The notes under the pieces are model-generated. The model did no database searches. It was not told the origin of the DNA and saw only the letters and a program-made list of their open reading frames with translations. From Fontibacillus phaseoli (lineage in GTDB: Bacteria > Bacillota > Bacilli > Paenibacillales > Paenibacillaceae): a DNA stretch of 64,000 nucleotides. The translations under genes and the position numbers were made by a program. The DNA lies in contig NZ_QPJW01000004.1 of assembly GCF_003337355.1 (NCBI RefSeq), positions 1-64,000 of the forward strand, given 5' to 3'. Positions 15,459 through 24,389 of the stretch are shown here, piece after piece; the first letter of the stretch is position 1; each line of letters starts with the position of its first letter.

Positions 15459-15983
15459 ATGGGTAGATTATACCGCTCAAGACGGGATAGATGGTTTAGC
15501 GGTTTGCTCGGCGGACTGGGCGAATATTTTGGAATCAGCTCTACGGCGCTACGGATTTTGACGATCATCAGCGTACCGTTCACGGGCGGGACGACGATTT
15601 TAATATATTTGATCGCTTCGCTGGTCGTTTCCAAGGAACCTTATGAACCGTTCGATCCATACTTCAACGATGGTTGGCATGGGAACGGCGGGGCAGGCGG
15701 TTATGGAGGATACGGCGGCGGAAATCCGGGTAATCCGGGGCAACCGGGATTTGGATGTGGACCTCGTCCGCAGCAACCTCCGTATGGAGGAAATCCATAC
15801 CAAGCAAACAATCAGTTTTCCGGCAACCCCGGTAACCCCGGCGCCGCCGGCAACTCCGCATTTGGCGGAGAGACTGCCTCTAATCTGGATTCCATGATGC
15901 AAGATATCGAGAAGAAAGCTATGAAAAAAGAACTGGAAGAGCTTCGTAAAAAGCTGTCCGACTATGAGAAGGGAGAAGTGTAA
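15459..15983 (+). CDS. PspC-domain membrane protein with Gly-rich linker
   Basis: 174 residues. The N-terminal PspC domain (RLYRSRRDRWFSGLLGGLGEYFGIS, then a hydrophobic segment about 33-58) is followed by a Gly/Pro/Asn-rich stretch (about 70-135) and a C-terminal coiled coil (MMQDIEKKAMKKELEELRKKL). PspC proteins are membrane partners of PspA. The C-terminal coiled coil may contact one of the two PspA proteins encoded on either side; that is inferred. It starts 4 bases after pspA1 and ends 3 bases before pspA2, a tight operon. Confidence 0.85.
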   Translation: MGRLYRSRRDRWFSGLLGGLGEYFGISSTALRILTIISVPFTGGTTILIYLIASLVVSKEPYEPFDPYFNDGWHGNGGAGGYGGYGGGNPGNPGQPGFGCGPRPQQPPYGGNPYQANNQFSGNPGNPGAAGNSAFGGETASNLDSMMQDIEKKAMKKELEELRKKLSDYEKGEV

Positions 15984-15986
15984 ACA

Positions 15987-16688
15987 ATGGGAGTATTTAA
16001 AAGAATTAAAGATATTACGAAGGCGTCGTTTAATGACATGCTTGATAAGGTAGAGGATCCAATCGTAATGCTCAATCAATACCTGCGCGATATGGAGGCT
16101 GAAATCCGTGATGCCGAGGTAACGGTGGCGAAGCAAATGGCCAACGAACGCAGAATGAAACAGCGTTTGGATGAGGCGTTACGCATTTCCTCGCAAAGAG
16201 AAGCGCAAGCCGAAATCGCTTTGAGAAACGGTCAAGAAGAAGTGGCACGCAAGCTGCTGGAAGAAAAAATCCACTATGACCAAAAGCAAACCGAATTCAG
16301 CGATCTGCACGCCCAATCCGAGGCGCAAGCCAACGAACTGAAGCAACAGCTTCATGAAATGAAAGATGAGTTCTACAAACTGCGCAACAAGCGCAACGAA
16401 CTGGTGAGCCGTGCACAAATGGCTAAAGCCAGAAAACAAATGTCTCAGATCAGCAGCCTGCATACGATCGAAAGCGGCAACGCTTCGCTCGGATTCCACC
16501 GCATGGAAGAAAAAATCATGCAACTGGAAGCCGAAGCGGAAGTATCCGGCGTAGTATATCGGGGAGCTTCATCTTCTTCGTACATCAGCCCTGCGGATGC
16601 CGAAAAGCAACTGAAAGTGGACGCGCAGCTTGAAGCTTTGAAATCCAAGTTGAATCCTTCCGAAAAACGCGAAGAAAGCGTAGAATAA
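15987..16688 (+). CDS. PspA/IM30-family protein 2
   Basis: 233 residues, paralogous to the gene at 14780: [33 protein letters not shown] and a long coiled coil, with a slightly longer tail. This copy keeps the canonical [14 protein letters not shown] seen in Vipp1/PspA better than copy 1 does. It ends 46 bases before a terminator that separates it from liaF. Confidence 0.88.
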   Translation: MGVFKRIKDITKASFNDMLDKVEDPIVMLNQYLRDMEAEIRDAEVTVAKQMANERRMKQRLDEALRISSQREAQAEIALRNGQEEVARKLLEEKIHYDQKQTEFSDLHAQSEAQANELKQQLHEMKDEFYKLRNKRNELVSRAQMAKARKQMSQISSLHTIESGNASLGFHRMEEKIMQLEAEAEVSGVVYRGASSSSYISPADAEKQLKVDAQLEALKSKLNPSEKREESVE

Positions 16689-16734
16689 CAGCTACACAGC
16701 CCGAGGTACAATGTGTTATGCTAAACCATGGTGA

Positions 16735-16772
16735 AGCCATGCGGTATGGAGTCCATACCGTTATGGCTTTTC
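16735..16772 (+). terminator. Internal terminator between pspA2 and liaF
   Basis: A stem AGCCAT-GCGGTATGG with loop AGT and CCATACCG-TT-ATGGCT, followed by TTTT. It would lower read-through from the strongly induced liaI-psp genes into the regulatory liaFSR genes, as known for the Bacillus lia operon. Confidence 0.75.
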
Positions 16773-16800
16773 CAACTTAAGAACCGGCAGGAGGTGCGGC

Positions 16801-17451
16801 ATGGAAAAGCGGAAAAGGTTCTTGGCCATCGGATTAATCGGACTTGGCGTTTTGATGATTTTCGGCAAGTGGCTAAGTTTTATCACCATCGTCGCTCTCT
16901 TTATTTTAGGTTACGGAATCTATAAGATCCGCCAAGGGGAAGAGGTCAAAACGGGATATATTTTATTGGCCGTCGGAGGCGGACTGATTCTGTTGGATCA
17001 TTTTATGCTCGTGGTGGCGATTCTTATGGTATCGCTAGGTTTTTATTACGCAAAAATCCGCAAAACGCAACCGCAAGGCAATTACGTGCAAAAACAGAGC
17101 ATTACTTCGAGCATTCACTGGGACCGGGACCCTTGGACGTTACGCAATACGAGCATGTGGCATGTGCTTGGAGAAATCGATATCGACATGTCGCTGGCGA
17201 TTACGGAAGGCGTAAACCATATCCTGATGTTTCAGGGGGTGGTGGGCGACATCGATCTTGCCGTTTCCGAGGATTATGGGGTGGAGATCGAGGCGTTTGT
17301 CTTGTTTGGACAAATCGAATTCAGCCAGGACCGGGAAACTGGGATGCTGAACAGGCTGTACTGGAAATCACCGAACTTTGACGAGCGCGAACAAAAAGTG
17401 AAAATTATCATTTCCTATCTTGTGGGAGATGTGGATATACGTTTAATTTGA
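16801..17451 (+). CDS. liaF: LiaF-like inhibitor of the LiaRS two-component system
   Basis: 216 residues. The N-terminal half has four membrane segments (about 6-90). The C-terminal half (about 115-216) is the DUF2154/LiaF-type beta domain with GEIDIDMSLAI, GVVGDIDLAVSEDYGVEI and YLVGDVDIRLI repeats. In Bacillus, LiaF keeps the LiaS kinase silent without stress. Start at ATG 16801 behind GGCAGGAGG; liaS begins 19 bases after its stop. Confidence 0.88.
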   Translation: MEKRKRFLAIGLIGLGVLMIFGKWLSFITIVALFILGYGIYKIRQGEEVKTGYILLAVGGGLILLDHFMLVVAILMVSLGFYYAKIRKTQPQGNYVQKQSITSSIHWDRDPWTLRNTSMWHVLGEIDIDMSLAITEGVNHILMFQGVVGDIDLAVSEDYGVEIEAFVLFGQIEFSQDRETGMLNRLYWKSPNFDEREQKVKIIISYLVGDVDIRLI

Positions 17452-17470
17452 GACAGGAGGACCGTTCCGC

Positions 17471-18556
17471 ATGAAAAATAAAAAGCCAGGGAATCTCGTT
17501 TCCCGCAGTATGCGGGAGGGGATTCTCCTGTGTTTTATCTTATTGGCCGTCATAGTATATATTTTATATACATATGGTTACTTCGAACCCTCAACCAATT
17601 GGAAGACGGGGATTCAGGCCGGATTGACGCTGCTGACCCTGTTGCTCAGCATTGGGGCAGCCTTTGGTTTTTTTCAGGGCTATCGCCAGAAAAGAAGGCT
17701 TGACCTGCTGCGCGATTCGCTGCTTCAATGGGAGAAGGGAAATCAGACCGGAACGGTGCCGCAGCTTGGTGACGATGAGATCGGAGGACTCGGCGAACAG
17801 CTGGAGCGCATCGGCAAGCGCTGGGAAGAGCAGGTGAGTTCGCTGCAGCGGCTCTCAACGCATAACGCCCAGCTCGCCGAGCAGGCCCGGGTGTCAGCTA
17901 TTGTGGAGGAGCGGCAGCGCTTGGCCCGCGAGCTTCACGATGCGGTGTCCCAGCAACTGTTCGCGATCTCTATGACGGCTACCGCCGTAGGCCGGACGCT
18001 GGATAAAGATTTTGACAAGGCGCAGCGGCAGGTGGAGCTGATTGAGGAGATGGCCTCGGTAGCCCAATCGGAAATGAGAGCGCTGCTGCTCCATTTGCGG
18101 CCTGTCTATTTGGAGGGCAAGGAATTGTCCCAAGGGTTGCACGAGCTTGTCAAAGAGCTCAAAACCAAAGTGCCGATGGACCTCACGCTGGAAATGGGCG
18201 AGAACTTGAATCTTGGGAAAGGCATCGAGAACCATCTGTTCCGCATCATCCAGGAGGCCATGTCCAACACGCTTCGGCACGCGAAGGCCGACAAGATGGA
18301 AATCCGGATCCACCGGAAAGCGGATACGGTGAAAGTCACGCTTCGCGACAACGGGATCGGTTTTCAACTCGACGACAAGAAGCAGGCTTCTTACGGTTTA
18401 TCGACGATGCAGGAGCGGGTGCGTGAAATTGGCGGTTCCATTCAGTTCCTTACCGCCCCTGGCAAGGGGACGCGCATAGAAATTACAGTACCGCTATTGA
18501 ATGAGGAGATCGGAGGAGACGATCATCATGGAGATGGAAATGGACAAGATGATTAA
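17471..18556 (+). CDS. liaS: LiaS-like sensor histidine kinase (HisKA_3)
   Basis: 361 residues. Two membrane segments (about 17-35 and 45-68) enclose a very short external loop, the intramembrane-sensing layout of LiaS. The phospho-acceptor is His156 in ARELHDAVSQQLFAISM (HisKA_3). The ATP domain follows with IIQEAMSNTLRHAKA and LRDNGIGF. It overlaps the response-regulator gene by 29 bases. It should respond to envelope stress through LiaF. Confidence 0.9.
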   Translation: MKNKKPGNLVSRSMREGILLCFILLAVIVYILYTYGYFEPSTNWKTGIQAGLTLLTLLLSIGAAFGFFQGYRQKRRLDLLRDSLLQWEKGNQTGTVPQLGDDEIGGLGEQLERIGKRWEEQVSSLQRLSTHNAQLAEQARVSAIVEERQRLARELHDAVSQQLFAISMTATAVGRTLDKDFDKAQRQVELIEEMASVAQSEMRALLLHLRPVYLEGKELSQGLHELVKELKTKVPMDLTLEMGENLNLGKGIENHLFRIIQEAMSNTLRHAKADKMEIRIHRKADTVKVTLRDNGIGFQLDDKKQASYGLSTMQERVREIGGSIQFLTAPGKGTRIEITVPLLNEEIGGDDHHGDGNGQDD

Positions 18557-19184
18557 GGTGCTGCTGGTTGACGATCATGAAATGGTGCGAATCGGCCTGG
18601 CGGCCGTATTAGGTACCGAAGATGGCATCGAGGTCGTCGGCGAAGCCAGCAGTGGGGAAGAAGGAATCAGGCTGGCCCAGGAATATAAGCCCGACGTTGT
18701 TCTGATGGACCTGGTGATGGAAGGGATGGACGGCATCGAGACGACGCGTCAACTGCTTGCGCTCTATCCGGAATGCAAAGTAATCGTGTTGACCAGTTAT
18801 TTGGATGACGAGAAAATGTATCCGGTCATAGAAGCCGGAGCGTTCAGTTACCTCCTGAAAACATCACGGGCTTCTGAAATCGCCGAAGCGATCAGGGCGG
18901 CAGTCAGAGGGCAATCGGTTCTGGAGTCCCAGGTTGCCTCCAAAATGATGAACCGCTTCCGCCAACCCAAGCCGGAAACACCGTTGCACGAAGATCTTAC
19001 CGAGCGGGAAATGGATGTTCTTCGCCTGTTGGCGCAGGGCAAGTCGAATCAGGATATCGCCGATGACCTGATTATCGGAATCAAGACGGTAAAATTCCAC
19101 GTCACGAACATTCTCGCCAAGCTTGGCGTGGAGGATCGTACGCAGGCTGCGATCTACGCTTATAAAAATGGTTTGGCGGAATAA
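18528..19184 (+). CDS. liaR: LiaR-like NarL-family response regulator
   Basis: 218 residues. Receiver domain with acidic pair VDDH, phospho-acceptor Asp61 (VVLMDLVM), and conserved Thr/Ser and Lys (VLTSYLDD, LLKTSRA). C-terminal LuxR-type HTH (LTEREMDVLRLLAQGKSNQDIA...TVKFHVTNILAKLG). ATG 18528 has GGAGGAGAC about 7 bases upstream. It should activate the promoter before liaI. Confidence 0.92.
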   Translation: MEMEMDKMIKVLLVDDHEMVRIGLAAVLGTEDGIEVVGEASSGEEGIRLAQEYKPDVVLMDLVMEGMDGIETTRQLLALYPECKVIVLTSYLDDEKMYPVIEAGAFSYLLKTSRASEIAEAIRAAVRGQSVLESQVASKMMNRFRQPKPETPLHEDLTEREMDVLRLLAQGKSNQDIADDLIIGIKTVKFHVTNILAKLGVEDRTQAAIYAYKNGLAE

Positions 19185-19193
19185 TTGCGTACA

Positions 19194-19224
19194 AGACCCG
19201 GTGCGGGACGACCGGGTCTTTCTT
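19194..19224 (+). terminator. Terminator of the lia operon
   Basis: Perfect 9-bp stem AGACCCGGT/ACCGGGTCT (19194-19202/19211-19219) and a T-rich tail, 9 bases after the liaR stop. Confidence 0.88.
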
Positions 19225-19399
19225 ATCCTTTGGGCAGTTTGTACAAAGCGGAGCTTTCTTAATCATGGTTTTGGCCAATGACGGAGACAAGGAAGTTCTG
19301 CTTAGTATTTCCCCGGCAAGTAAAGATATGCGGGTATAAATGTTTGCCTATCAGGACATGCTGATCTCATAGATTAGTAGAGTTGCGGAGGATAACAAG

Positions 19400-20230
19400 A
19401 TGAAAAACCCGGGAAGCAAAACCAAAGTAAGAAGCGGCGCGATGATGATGGCGGGGGGCCTTTTATTGCTTGCCTTGCTCTTGGGCAATATAGCTAAGGG
19501 GCAAGCCGTTGCCGTAACGACCGGCGATTCCGTAGAAGCCGCGGCCGTGCAGTGGGATAAGCTGTTTGCTGTGGGAACCGGGGCGATTCAAGAAGAAATA
19601 CAAGGTACGGTGAAATGGCAAGGGTCGTGGTACACGCTCTTGGCTCTGGAAGAAGCGGCGAATGCACTCTCTTCCCGGCTTGGCCTCTCCGTCGTGCATG
19701 GGGAACTTATGCAAGATCATACGGTTTATTATGCTGAAGGCAACGCTCGCGGAATCCATACCAGACTTTCGGTCACTTGGATCGAAGAAGGGGAATATTA
19801 TGTCGTGCTCCGGCTGGAAGGGCAAGGTCTGGAGGCTCTGGCGGAGATGAAAGCGAGCCAGTCGGCGTACGGCGAGTCCCTTGCGGATGAAGGAGTGGCC
19901 ATACACTGGAACGCGGCCCTCCAGGGAACCGTGAAGTCGATGGACACGGGGTCTGCTGAATTATCGGACGGCAAGGGAAACGCGAATGAGTTGCTTCAGG
20001 ATAGAATGCAACAGCTGGAAAATGTCGCTTCCCATGCATTGAACCTGGAAATTGTGGAAGATTATAAGGATACGGATACCATCAGCCGGACTTATGCCAT
20101 CCCGGAGCTGCCGATCTCGGTATTCAGCGGCGATCGTAAAGTATCGTTGCAGATGGCGGTTCACAGCGGTTTCGAATCGGGGAATATGGAGGTTTCGTTA
20201 GGATCTCCGTTGTTAACCGTAGAATACTAA
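19400..20230 (+). CDS. YwmB-family secreted protein (TATA-box-binding-like fold)
   Basis: 276 residues with an N-terminal signal or anchor segment (MMMAGGLLLLALLLGNIAKG, about residues 14-34). The rest resembles YwmB of Bacillus: VQWDKLFAVGTGAIQEEIQGTVKWQGSWY opens the domain and LPISVFSGDRKVSLQMAVHSGFESG closes it. The family's function is unknown; the predicted fold is TBP-like. Monocistronic: ribosome site GCGGAGGATAAC and a free-standing position. The assignment rests on motif memory, not on a search. Confidence 0.65.
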   Translation: MKNPGSKTKVRSGAMMMAGGLLLLALLLGNIAKGQAVAVTTGDSVEAAAVQWDKLFAVGTGAIQEEIQGTVKWQGSWYTLLALEEAANALSSRLGLSVVHGELMQDHTVYYAEGNARGIHTRLSVTWIEEGEYYVVLRLEGQGLEALAEMKASQSAYGESLADEGVAIHWNAALQGTVKSMDTGSAELSDGKGNANELLQDRMQQLENVASHALNLEIVEDYKDTDTISRTYAIPELPISVFSGDRKVSLQMAVHSGFESGNMEVSLGSPLLTVEY

Positions 20231-20427
20231 GATGAATTCAATCTAAATATTAGATAAATATTAGATGAATTTTCTTAAATACTAACATATTTTGATATGA
20301 ATATGATGGCATCATTTCAGTGAATATGCTAAAATTACATCACATCCAGTGATGCCGTGTAAATTCATATCATTGGTGGGGTATTGAATAAATATACACT
20401 ATATTACATAGAAAGAAATGAGGAGCC

Positions 20428-21975
20428 ATGGCTGATAATCAAAATCTTGAATCACTGCAGACACCAGGAGCGGTATTTTTTATTTTTGGGGCAACCGGAG
20501 ATTTGGCACGCCGTAAGCTCTTTCCGGCTATATATTCATTATATCGCGAAGGAAAGCTGGCCGAGGATTTTGCTGTAATCGGCGTGGCACGCCGTCCGCG
20601 CACGCAAGAAGAATTCCGGGATGACGTCCATCGCTCCATTCAGGAATTTTGCCGGTACAAAGTGGAGGATACCGCGAATTGGACGCGGTTTGCCGAGCAC
20701 TTTTCCTATAAATCCCTGGACATCAACAATATTGACGGATATCATGAGCTTCGAGAACTGACCGAATCCGTAGAATCCCGCTTCGGCATTCCGGGTAACC
20801 GGCTGTTCTATCTGGCGCTGGCGCCGGAACTGTTCGGCAGCGTGTCCTTCAACCTTCAGAAGGGCGGCATGCTCAGCAGCGGCGGTTGGCACCGTCTGGT
20901 CATCGAAAAGCCGTTCGGTTACGATTTGCTCTCCGCACAAAAGCTGAATGAGGAACTTAATCAGGTATTTAAAGAAGAAGAAATTTATCGCATTGACCAC
21001 TATCTCGGTAAAGAGATGGTTCAAAATATCGAAGTCATCCGTTTCGCCAACGCGTTCTTTGAACCGTTGTGGAACAACAAGCATATCGCGAATATTCAAA
21101 TTACGCTTAGCGAGACCGTCGGTGTGGAAGAACGCGGCGGTTATTATGACCATTCCGGAGCCTTGCGCGACATGGGCCAGAACCATATGCTGCAAATGCT
21201 GACGATGATCGCTATGGAGCCGCCTAGCCGGTTGTTCCCGGAAGATATCCGGGACGAGAAGGTGAAGGTTCTCCGCTCCTTGCGTCCTTTTGCGACTCCG
21301 CTGGAAGTGAAGGAGAACGTCGTTCGCGGGCAATATACGGAGGGCGAAAGCAGAGGCAAGCAGCTTCCGGGTTACCGTCAAGAAGACAAAGTGGACCCGA
21401 ATTCCAATACCGAAACTTATTTCGCGGCAAAAGTATTCGTCGATAATTTCCGCTGGGCCGGCGTACCGTTCTATATCCGTACAGGCAAACGCCTGCCGGT
21501 CAAAACGACGGAGGTCGTCGTAGAGTTCAAGCAAATGCCGACGAACGTATATCTTGGACAGAAGCATACGCTGGAGCCGAATCTGCTCGTAATCCGCGTT
21601 AATCCGATGGAAGGGATCTACATTAAGATCAATGCGAAGAAGCCGGGCTCCGATTCCAAGATCGAACCGCTAGCCATGGAATTCTGCCAAAGCTGCCAGG
21701 TGGGAATTAACTCTCCGGAGGCCTATGAACGCCTGATTCTGGATGCGGCTCATGGCGATTCCACGTACTTTACCCGCTGGGACGAAGTAGCGACCGCTTG
21801 GGCATTTATTGACCGGATCGCGGCTGCCTGGGCACAAAATCCGGGAGACATCAGCGCATATCCGGCAGGTTCGTGGGGACCTCAGGAAGCCCATGATCTG
21901 TTGGCCAAGGATGGCTTCCATTGGTGGCCGGTTAACGGACAAGAAGAGGATAACGTGATTTGGATCAGCAAGTAA
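20428..21975 (+). CDS. zwf: Glucose-6-phosphate 1-dehydrogenase
   Basis: 515 residues, normal family length. It oxidises glucose-6-phosphate to 6-phosphogluconolactone with NADP+, entering the pentose phosphate pathway. Coenzyme motif FGATGDLARRKLFPAIYSLY (about residues 15-34), the conserved EKPFGYD, and the active-site signature RIDHYLGKE (about 187-195) are all present. Ribosome site GAGGAGCC; a strong terminator follows. Confidence 0.97.
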   Translation: MADNQNLESLQTPGAVFFIFGATGDLARRKLFPAIYSLYREGKLAEDFAVIGVARRPRTQEEFRDDVHRSIQEFCRYKVEDTANWTRFAEHFSYKSLDINNIDGYHELRELTESVESRFGIPGNRLFYLALAPELFGSVSFNLQKGGMLSSGGWHRLVIEKPFGYDLLSAQKLNEELNQVFKEEEIYRIDHYLGKEMVQNIEVIRFANAFFEPLWNNKHIANIQITLSETVGVEERGGYYDHSGALRDMGQNHMLQMLTMIAMEPPSRLFPEDIRDEKVKVLRSLRPFATPLEVKENVVRGQYTEGESRGKQLPGYRQEDKVDPNSNTETYFAAKVFVDNFRWAGVPFYIRTGKRLPVKTTEVVVEFKQMPTNVYLGQKHTLEPNLLVIRVNPMEGIYIKINAKKPGSDSKIEPLAMEFCQSCQVGINSPEAYERLILDAAHGDSTYFTRWDEVATAWAFIDRIAAAWAQNPGDISAYPAGSWGPQEAHDLLAKDGFHWWPVNGQEEDNVIWISK

Positions 21976-22015
21976 GCGGGATCGGAATCATGGAGTACAT
22001 TTCAAATAAGTCAAA

Positions 22016-22058
22016 GCCGCCGCCTTCGAGTTACTCAACTCGAAGGCGGTTTTTTTTA
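22016..22058 (+). terminator. Terminator of zwf
   Basis: Stem GCCGCCTTCGAG / CTCGAAGGCGGT with an 8-base loop and a run of eight T's. Confidence 0.93.
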
Positions 22059-22125
22059 TAGTAAAATGAACACCGGGGAATGAACAACTCTTATATATTG
22101 TTATAAAAGGAGCTATAGCGCCAAA

Positions 22126-22203
22126 ATGAACATGTCGAACATGAACATTAAGGAGATAGCATCTTTGACCTCCAGGGGCATCACCCCCTCTCGGGGGGGT
22201 TAG
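22126..22203 (+). other. 25-codon open frame resembling the start of an HsdS specificity subunit
   Basis: ATG 22126 opens MNMSNMNIKEIASLTSRGIT... and stops after TPSRGG at 22201. The segment IASLTSRGITPS resembles the first target-recognition domain of type I restriction HsdS proteins. AAAAGGAG lies about 13 bases upstream, rather far. It is probably a relic or a chance frame. The rest of the 21976-22344 gap holds the zwf terminator and the likely prfC promoter (-10 TACAAT at 22299). Confidence 0.25.
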
Positions 22204-22344
22204 CCGACCGCCCTTACAGCCAAACTTGCGCTAGAAATTATAACATATATATGAGAATGATAGATATCACAGGCACTGCGTAAGACACGGCAAAATATGT
22301 TACAATAAAAGACATGACTTTGTAGAAGCGAGAGGAAAGTGAGA

Positions 22345-23928
22345 ATGAGCAAAGCATTGGAACAACTGCTGCAGCAGGAAGTGGATAAACGGAGAACATT
22401 TGCCATCATCTCCCACCCGGATGCCGGGAAAACGACATTAACGGAAAAACTGCTTCTGTTCGGGGGGGCCATCCGCTTGGCGGGTTCGGTGAAGGCCCGT
22501 AAAGCCAGTAAGCACGCTACGAGCGACTGGATGGAAATCGAGAAGCAGCGGGGGATTTCCGTAACTTCTTCCGTCATGCAGTTTGATTATAACGGCCACC
22601 GCATCAATATTCTGGATACGCCGGGCCACCAGGATTTCAGTGAGGATACGTATCGTACTTTGACCGCCGCGGATAGCGCCGTGATGCTGATCGATGTCGC
22701 CAAAGGCGTCGAAGCACAGACGATTAAGCTATTCCAGGTGTGTGCCAAGCGGGGAATCCCGATTTTTACGTTCATTAATAAATTGGACCGCGAAGGCCGC
22801 AGTCCGTTCGAATTGATGGAAGAAATCGAGCAGGTGCTCGGTATCCGCTCGGTGCCGATGAACTGGCCAATCGGCATGGGCCGGGAGTTGTGCGGAGTTT
22901 ATGACCGGATGAAGAACCAGGTGGAGCTGTTCCAAGGGGACGATCACTCGAACATTCAGGTTAAGAAGGTGGATGGATACGAGGACGCGGTCATCCGCGA
23001 AATGGCGGGCGACTATCTGCATGACCAGTTGTGCCAGGATCTGGAGCTGCTGGATGTGGCGGGAGATCCTTTCGATCTGGATAAGGTGAAGCGCGGTGAA
23101 TTGACTCCGGTTTTCTTCGGCAGTGCGGTCAACAATTTCGGCGTGCAGACGTTCCTGGAGAACTTTCTGCAACTGGCCCCGAAACCGGAGCCGCGCCGGA
23201 GCACTACGGGGGACGTTGAGCCGACGAACGAAAAATTCTCCGGCTACGTGTTCAAGATCCAGGCCAATATGAACCCGGCTCACCGTGACCGGATCGCTTT
23301 CCTGCGGATCGTGTCCGGCAAATTCGAGCGCGGGATGTCCGTCAAGCATGTCCGGGCCGGCAAAGAGATCAAGCTGTCCCAGCCTCAGCAATTTCTGGCC
23401 CAGGACCGGGATATTGTGAGCGAGGCATATCCGGGCGACATTATCGGGTTGTTCGATCCCGGTATTTTTCGGATCGGGGATTCGCTTAGCCAGGGAAGCG
23501 AGATTGTATTTGATGAGTTGCCGGTATTTTCGCCGGAAATATTCGCGAAGGTTACGGTTAAAAATGCGCTCAAACATAAGCAGTATCAAAAAGGGATTGA
23601 CCAGTTGACGGAAGAAGGGACCATCCAGGTGTTCACGACCGTGGGCTTTGAAGATACCCTGCTTGGCGTTGTCGGGCAACTGCAGTTTGAGGTATTCGAA
23701 TACCGGATGAAGGGCGAATACGGAGTGGATGTTGTACTTCAGCGGATGCCGTTCCAGTTTGCCCGTTGGATCGTTGCGGACAAAATCGACCCTTCCAAAT
23801 TCCGGATTAATTCCACGCTCGTGAAAGACAAGAAGGGGAATTATGTGGCTTTGTTCGAGAACGAATATGCCATGCGTACGGCGATGGAGAAAAATCCGGA
23901 TGCGAAATTTTTGGAAATGGCGCCTTGA
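22345..23928 (+). CDS. prfC: Peptide chain release factor 3 (RF3 GTPase)
   Basis: 527 residues (E. coli RF3 has 529). A translational GTPase that recycles RF1/RF2 after termination. GTP-binding motifs: SHPDAGKTTLTEKLL (G1), RGISVTSS (G2), DTPGHQDF (G3), NKLDREG (G4). The RF3-specific DYNGHRINILDTPGHQDFSEDTYR run is intact. ATG 22345 follows AGAGGAAA at proper spacing; an in-frame GTG at 22339 is too close to it. Terminator shared with sspI follows. Confidence 0.95.
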   Translation: MSKALEQLLQQEVDKRRTFAIISHPDAGKTTLTEKLLLFGGAIRLAGSVKARKASKHATSDWMEIEKQRGISVTSSVMQFDYNGHRINILDTPGHQDFSEDTYRTLTAADSAVMLIDVAKGVEAQTIKLFQVCAKRGIPIFTFINKLDREGRSPFELMEEIEQVLGIRSVPMNWPIGMGRELCGVYDRMKNQVELFQGDDHSNIQVKKVDGYEDAVIREMAGDYLHDQLCQDLELLDVAGDPFDLDKVKRGELTPVFFGSAVNNFGVQTFLENFLQLAPKPEPRRSTTGDVEPTNEKFSGYVFKIQANMNPAHRDRIAFLRIVSGKFERGMSVKHVRAGKEIKLSQPQQFLAQDRDIVSEAYPGDIIGLFDPGIFRIGDSLSQGSEIVFDELPVFSPEIFAKVTVKNALKHKQYQKGIDQLTEEGTIQVFTTVGFEDTLLGVVGQLQFEVFEYRMKGEYGVDVVLQRMPFQFARWIVADKIDPSKFRINSTLVKDKKGNYVALFENEYAMRTAMEKNPDAKFLEMAP

Positions 23929-23963
23929 GGCGGACTGTGCCTTACCATTTTCCGGAGATACAA

Positions 23964-24013
23964 AACAAGCCTCTCAGCGGTCTGAAGACAGTCTGCTGAA
24001 GGCTTGTTTTTTT
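23964..24013 (+). terminator. Terminator between convergent prfC and sspI
   Basis: Stem AACAAGCCTCTCAGC pairing with GCTGAAGGCTTGTT and a T-run of seven. On the minus strand the tail is weaker. Confidence 0.85.
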
Positions 24014-24030
24014 GAAACAGGGCTTATTAC

Positions 24031-24264
24031 TTATTTCAACGGTGTAAGATTGGTTTGTTCCAACTCGCCTTGCAGCACGGAGAGCAACTCATCCTGCTTG
24101 GCATTATCGATGTTTTTCCAAATAACCTCAAATACTACACCTAGACCCGGCAAGGCGGCTTCCTGAGCGTCGATCGAGCCCTCGATCATGTCGCGCATTC
24201 CGCTCTTACTCTTGCCGTGAACTTTGTGCAGGACGGCTTCGCGCAAACTCATGGTGATTGGCAT
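24031..24264 (-). CDS. sspI: Small acid-soluble spore protein SspI
   Basis: 77 residues (Bacillus SspI has about 71). Matches the family core: MSLREAVLHKVHG, then LPGLGVVFEVIWKN and a final Leu-rich helix. It is a minor spore protein made in the forespore. ATG 24264 is preceded by AAGGAGGG; the open frame extends to 24345 without a better start. The TrmH-family gene ysgA, neighbour of sspI in Bacillus, is also close here (25121), so synteny supports the call. Confidence 0.88.
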   Translation of the reverse strand: MPITMSLREAVLHKVHGKSKSGMRDMIEGSIDAQEAALPGLGVVFEVIWKNIDNAKQDELLSVLQGELEQTNLTPLK

Positions 24265-24389
24265 CGGTAACCCTCCTTGAAATAGTGATTGCCCAAAGTT
24301 TAACCTTCCCGGCCGGGCGGGCAAAAATTCAAGTTTGAATGACATTGTGATATACTATAGCAATCCATAATGTTCGGGATGGTGAAAAC

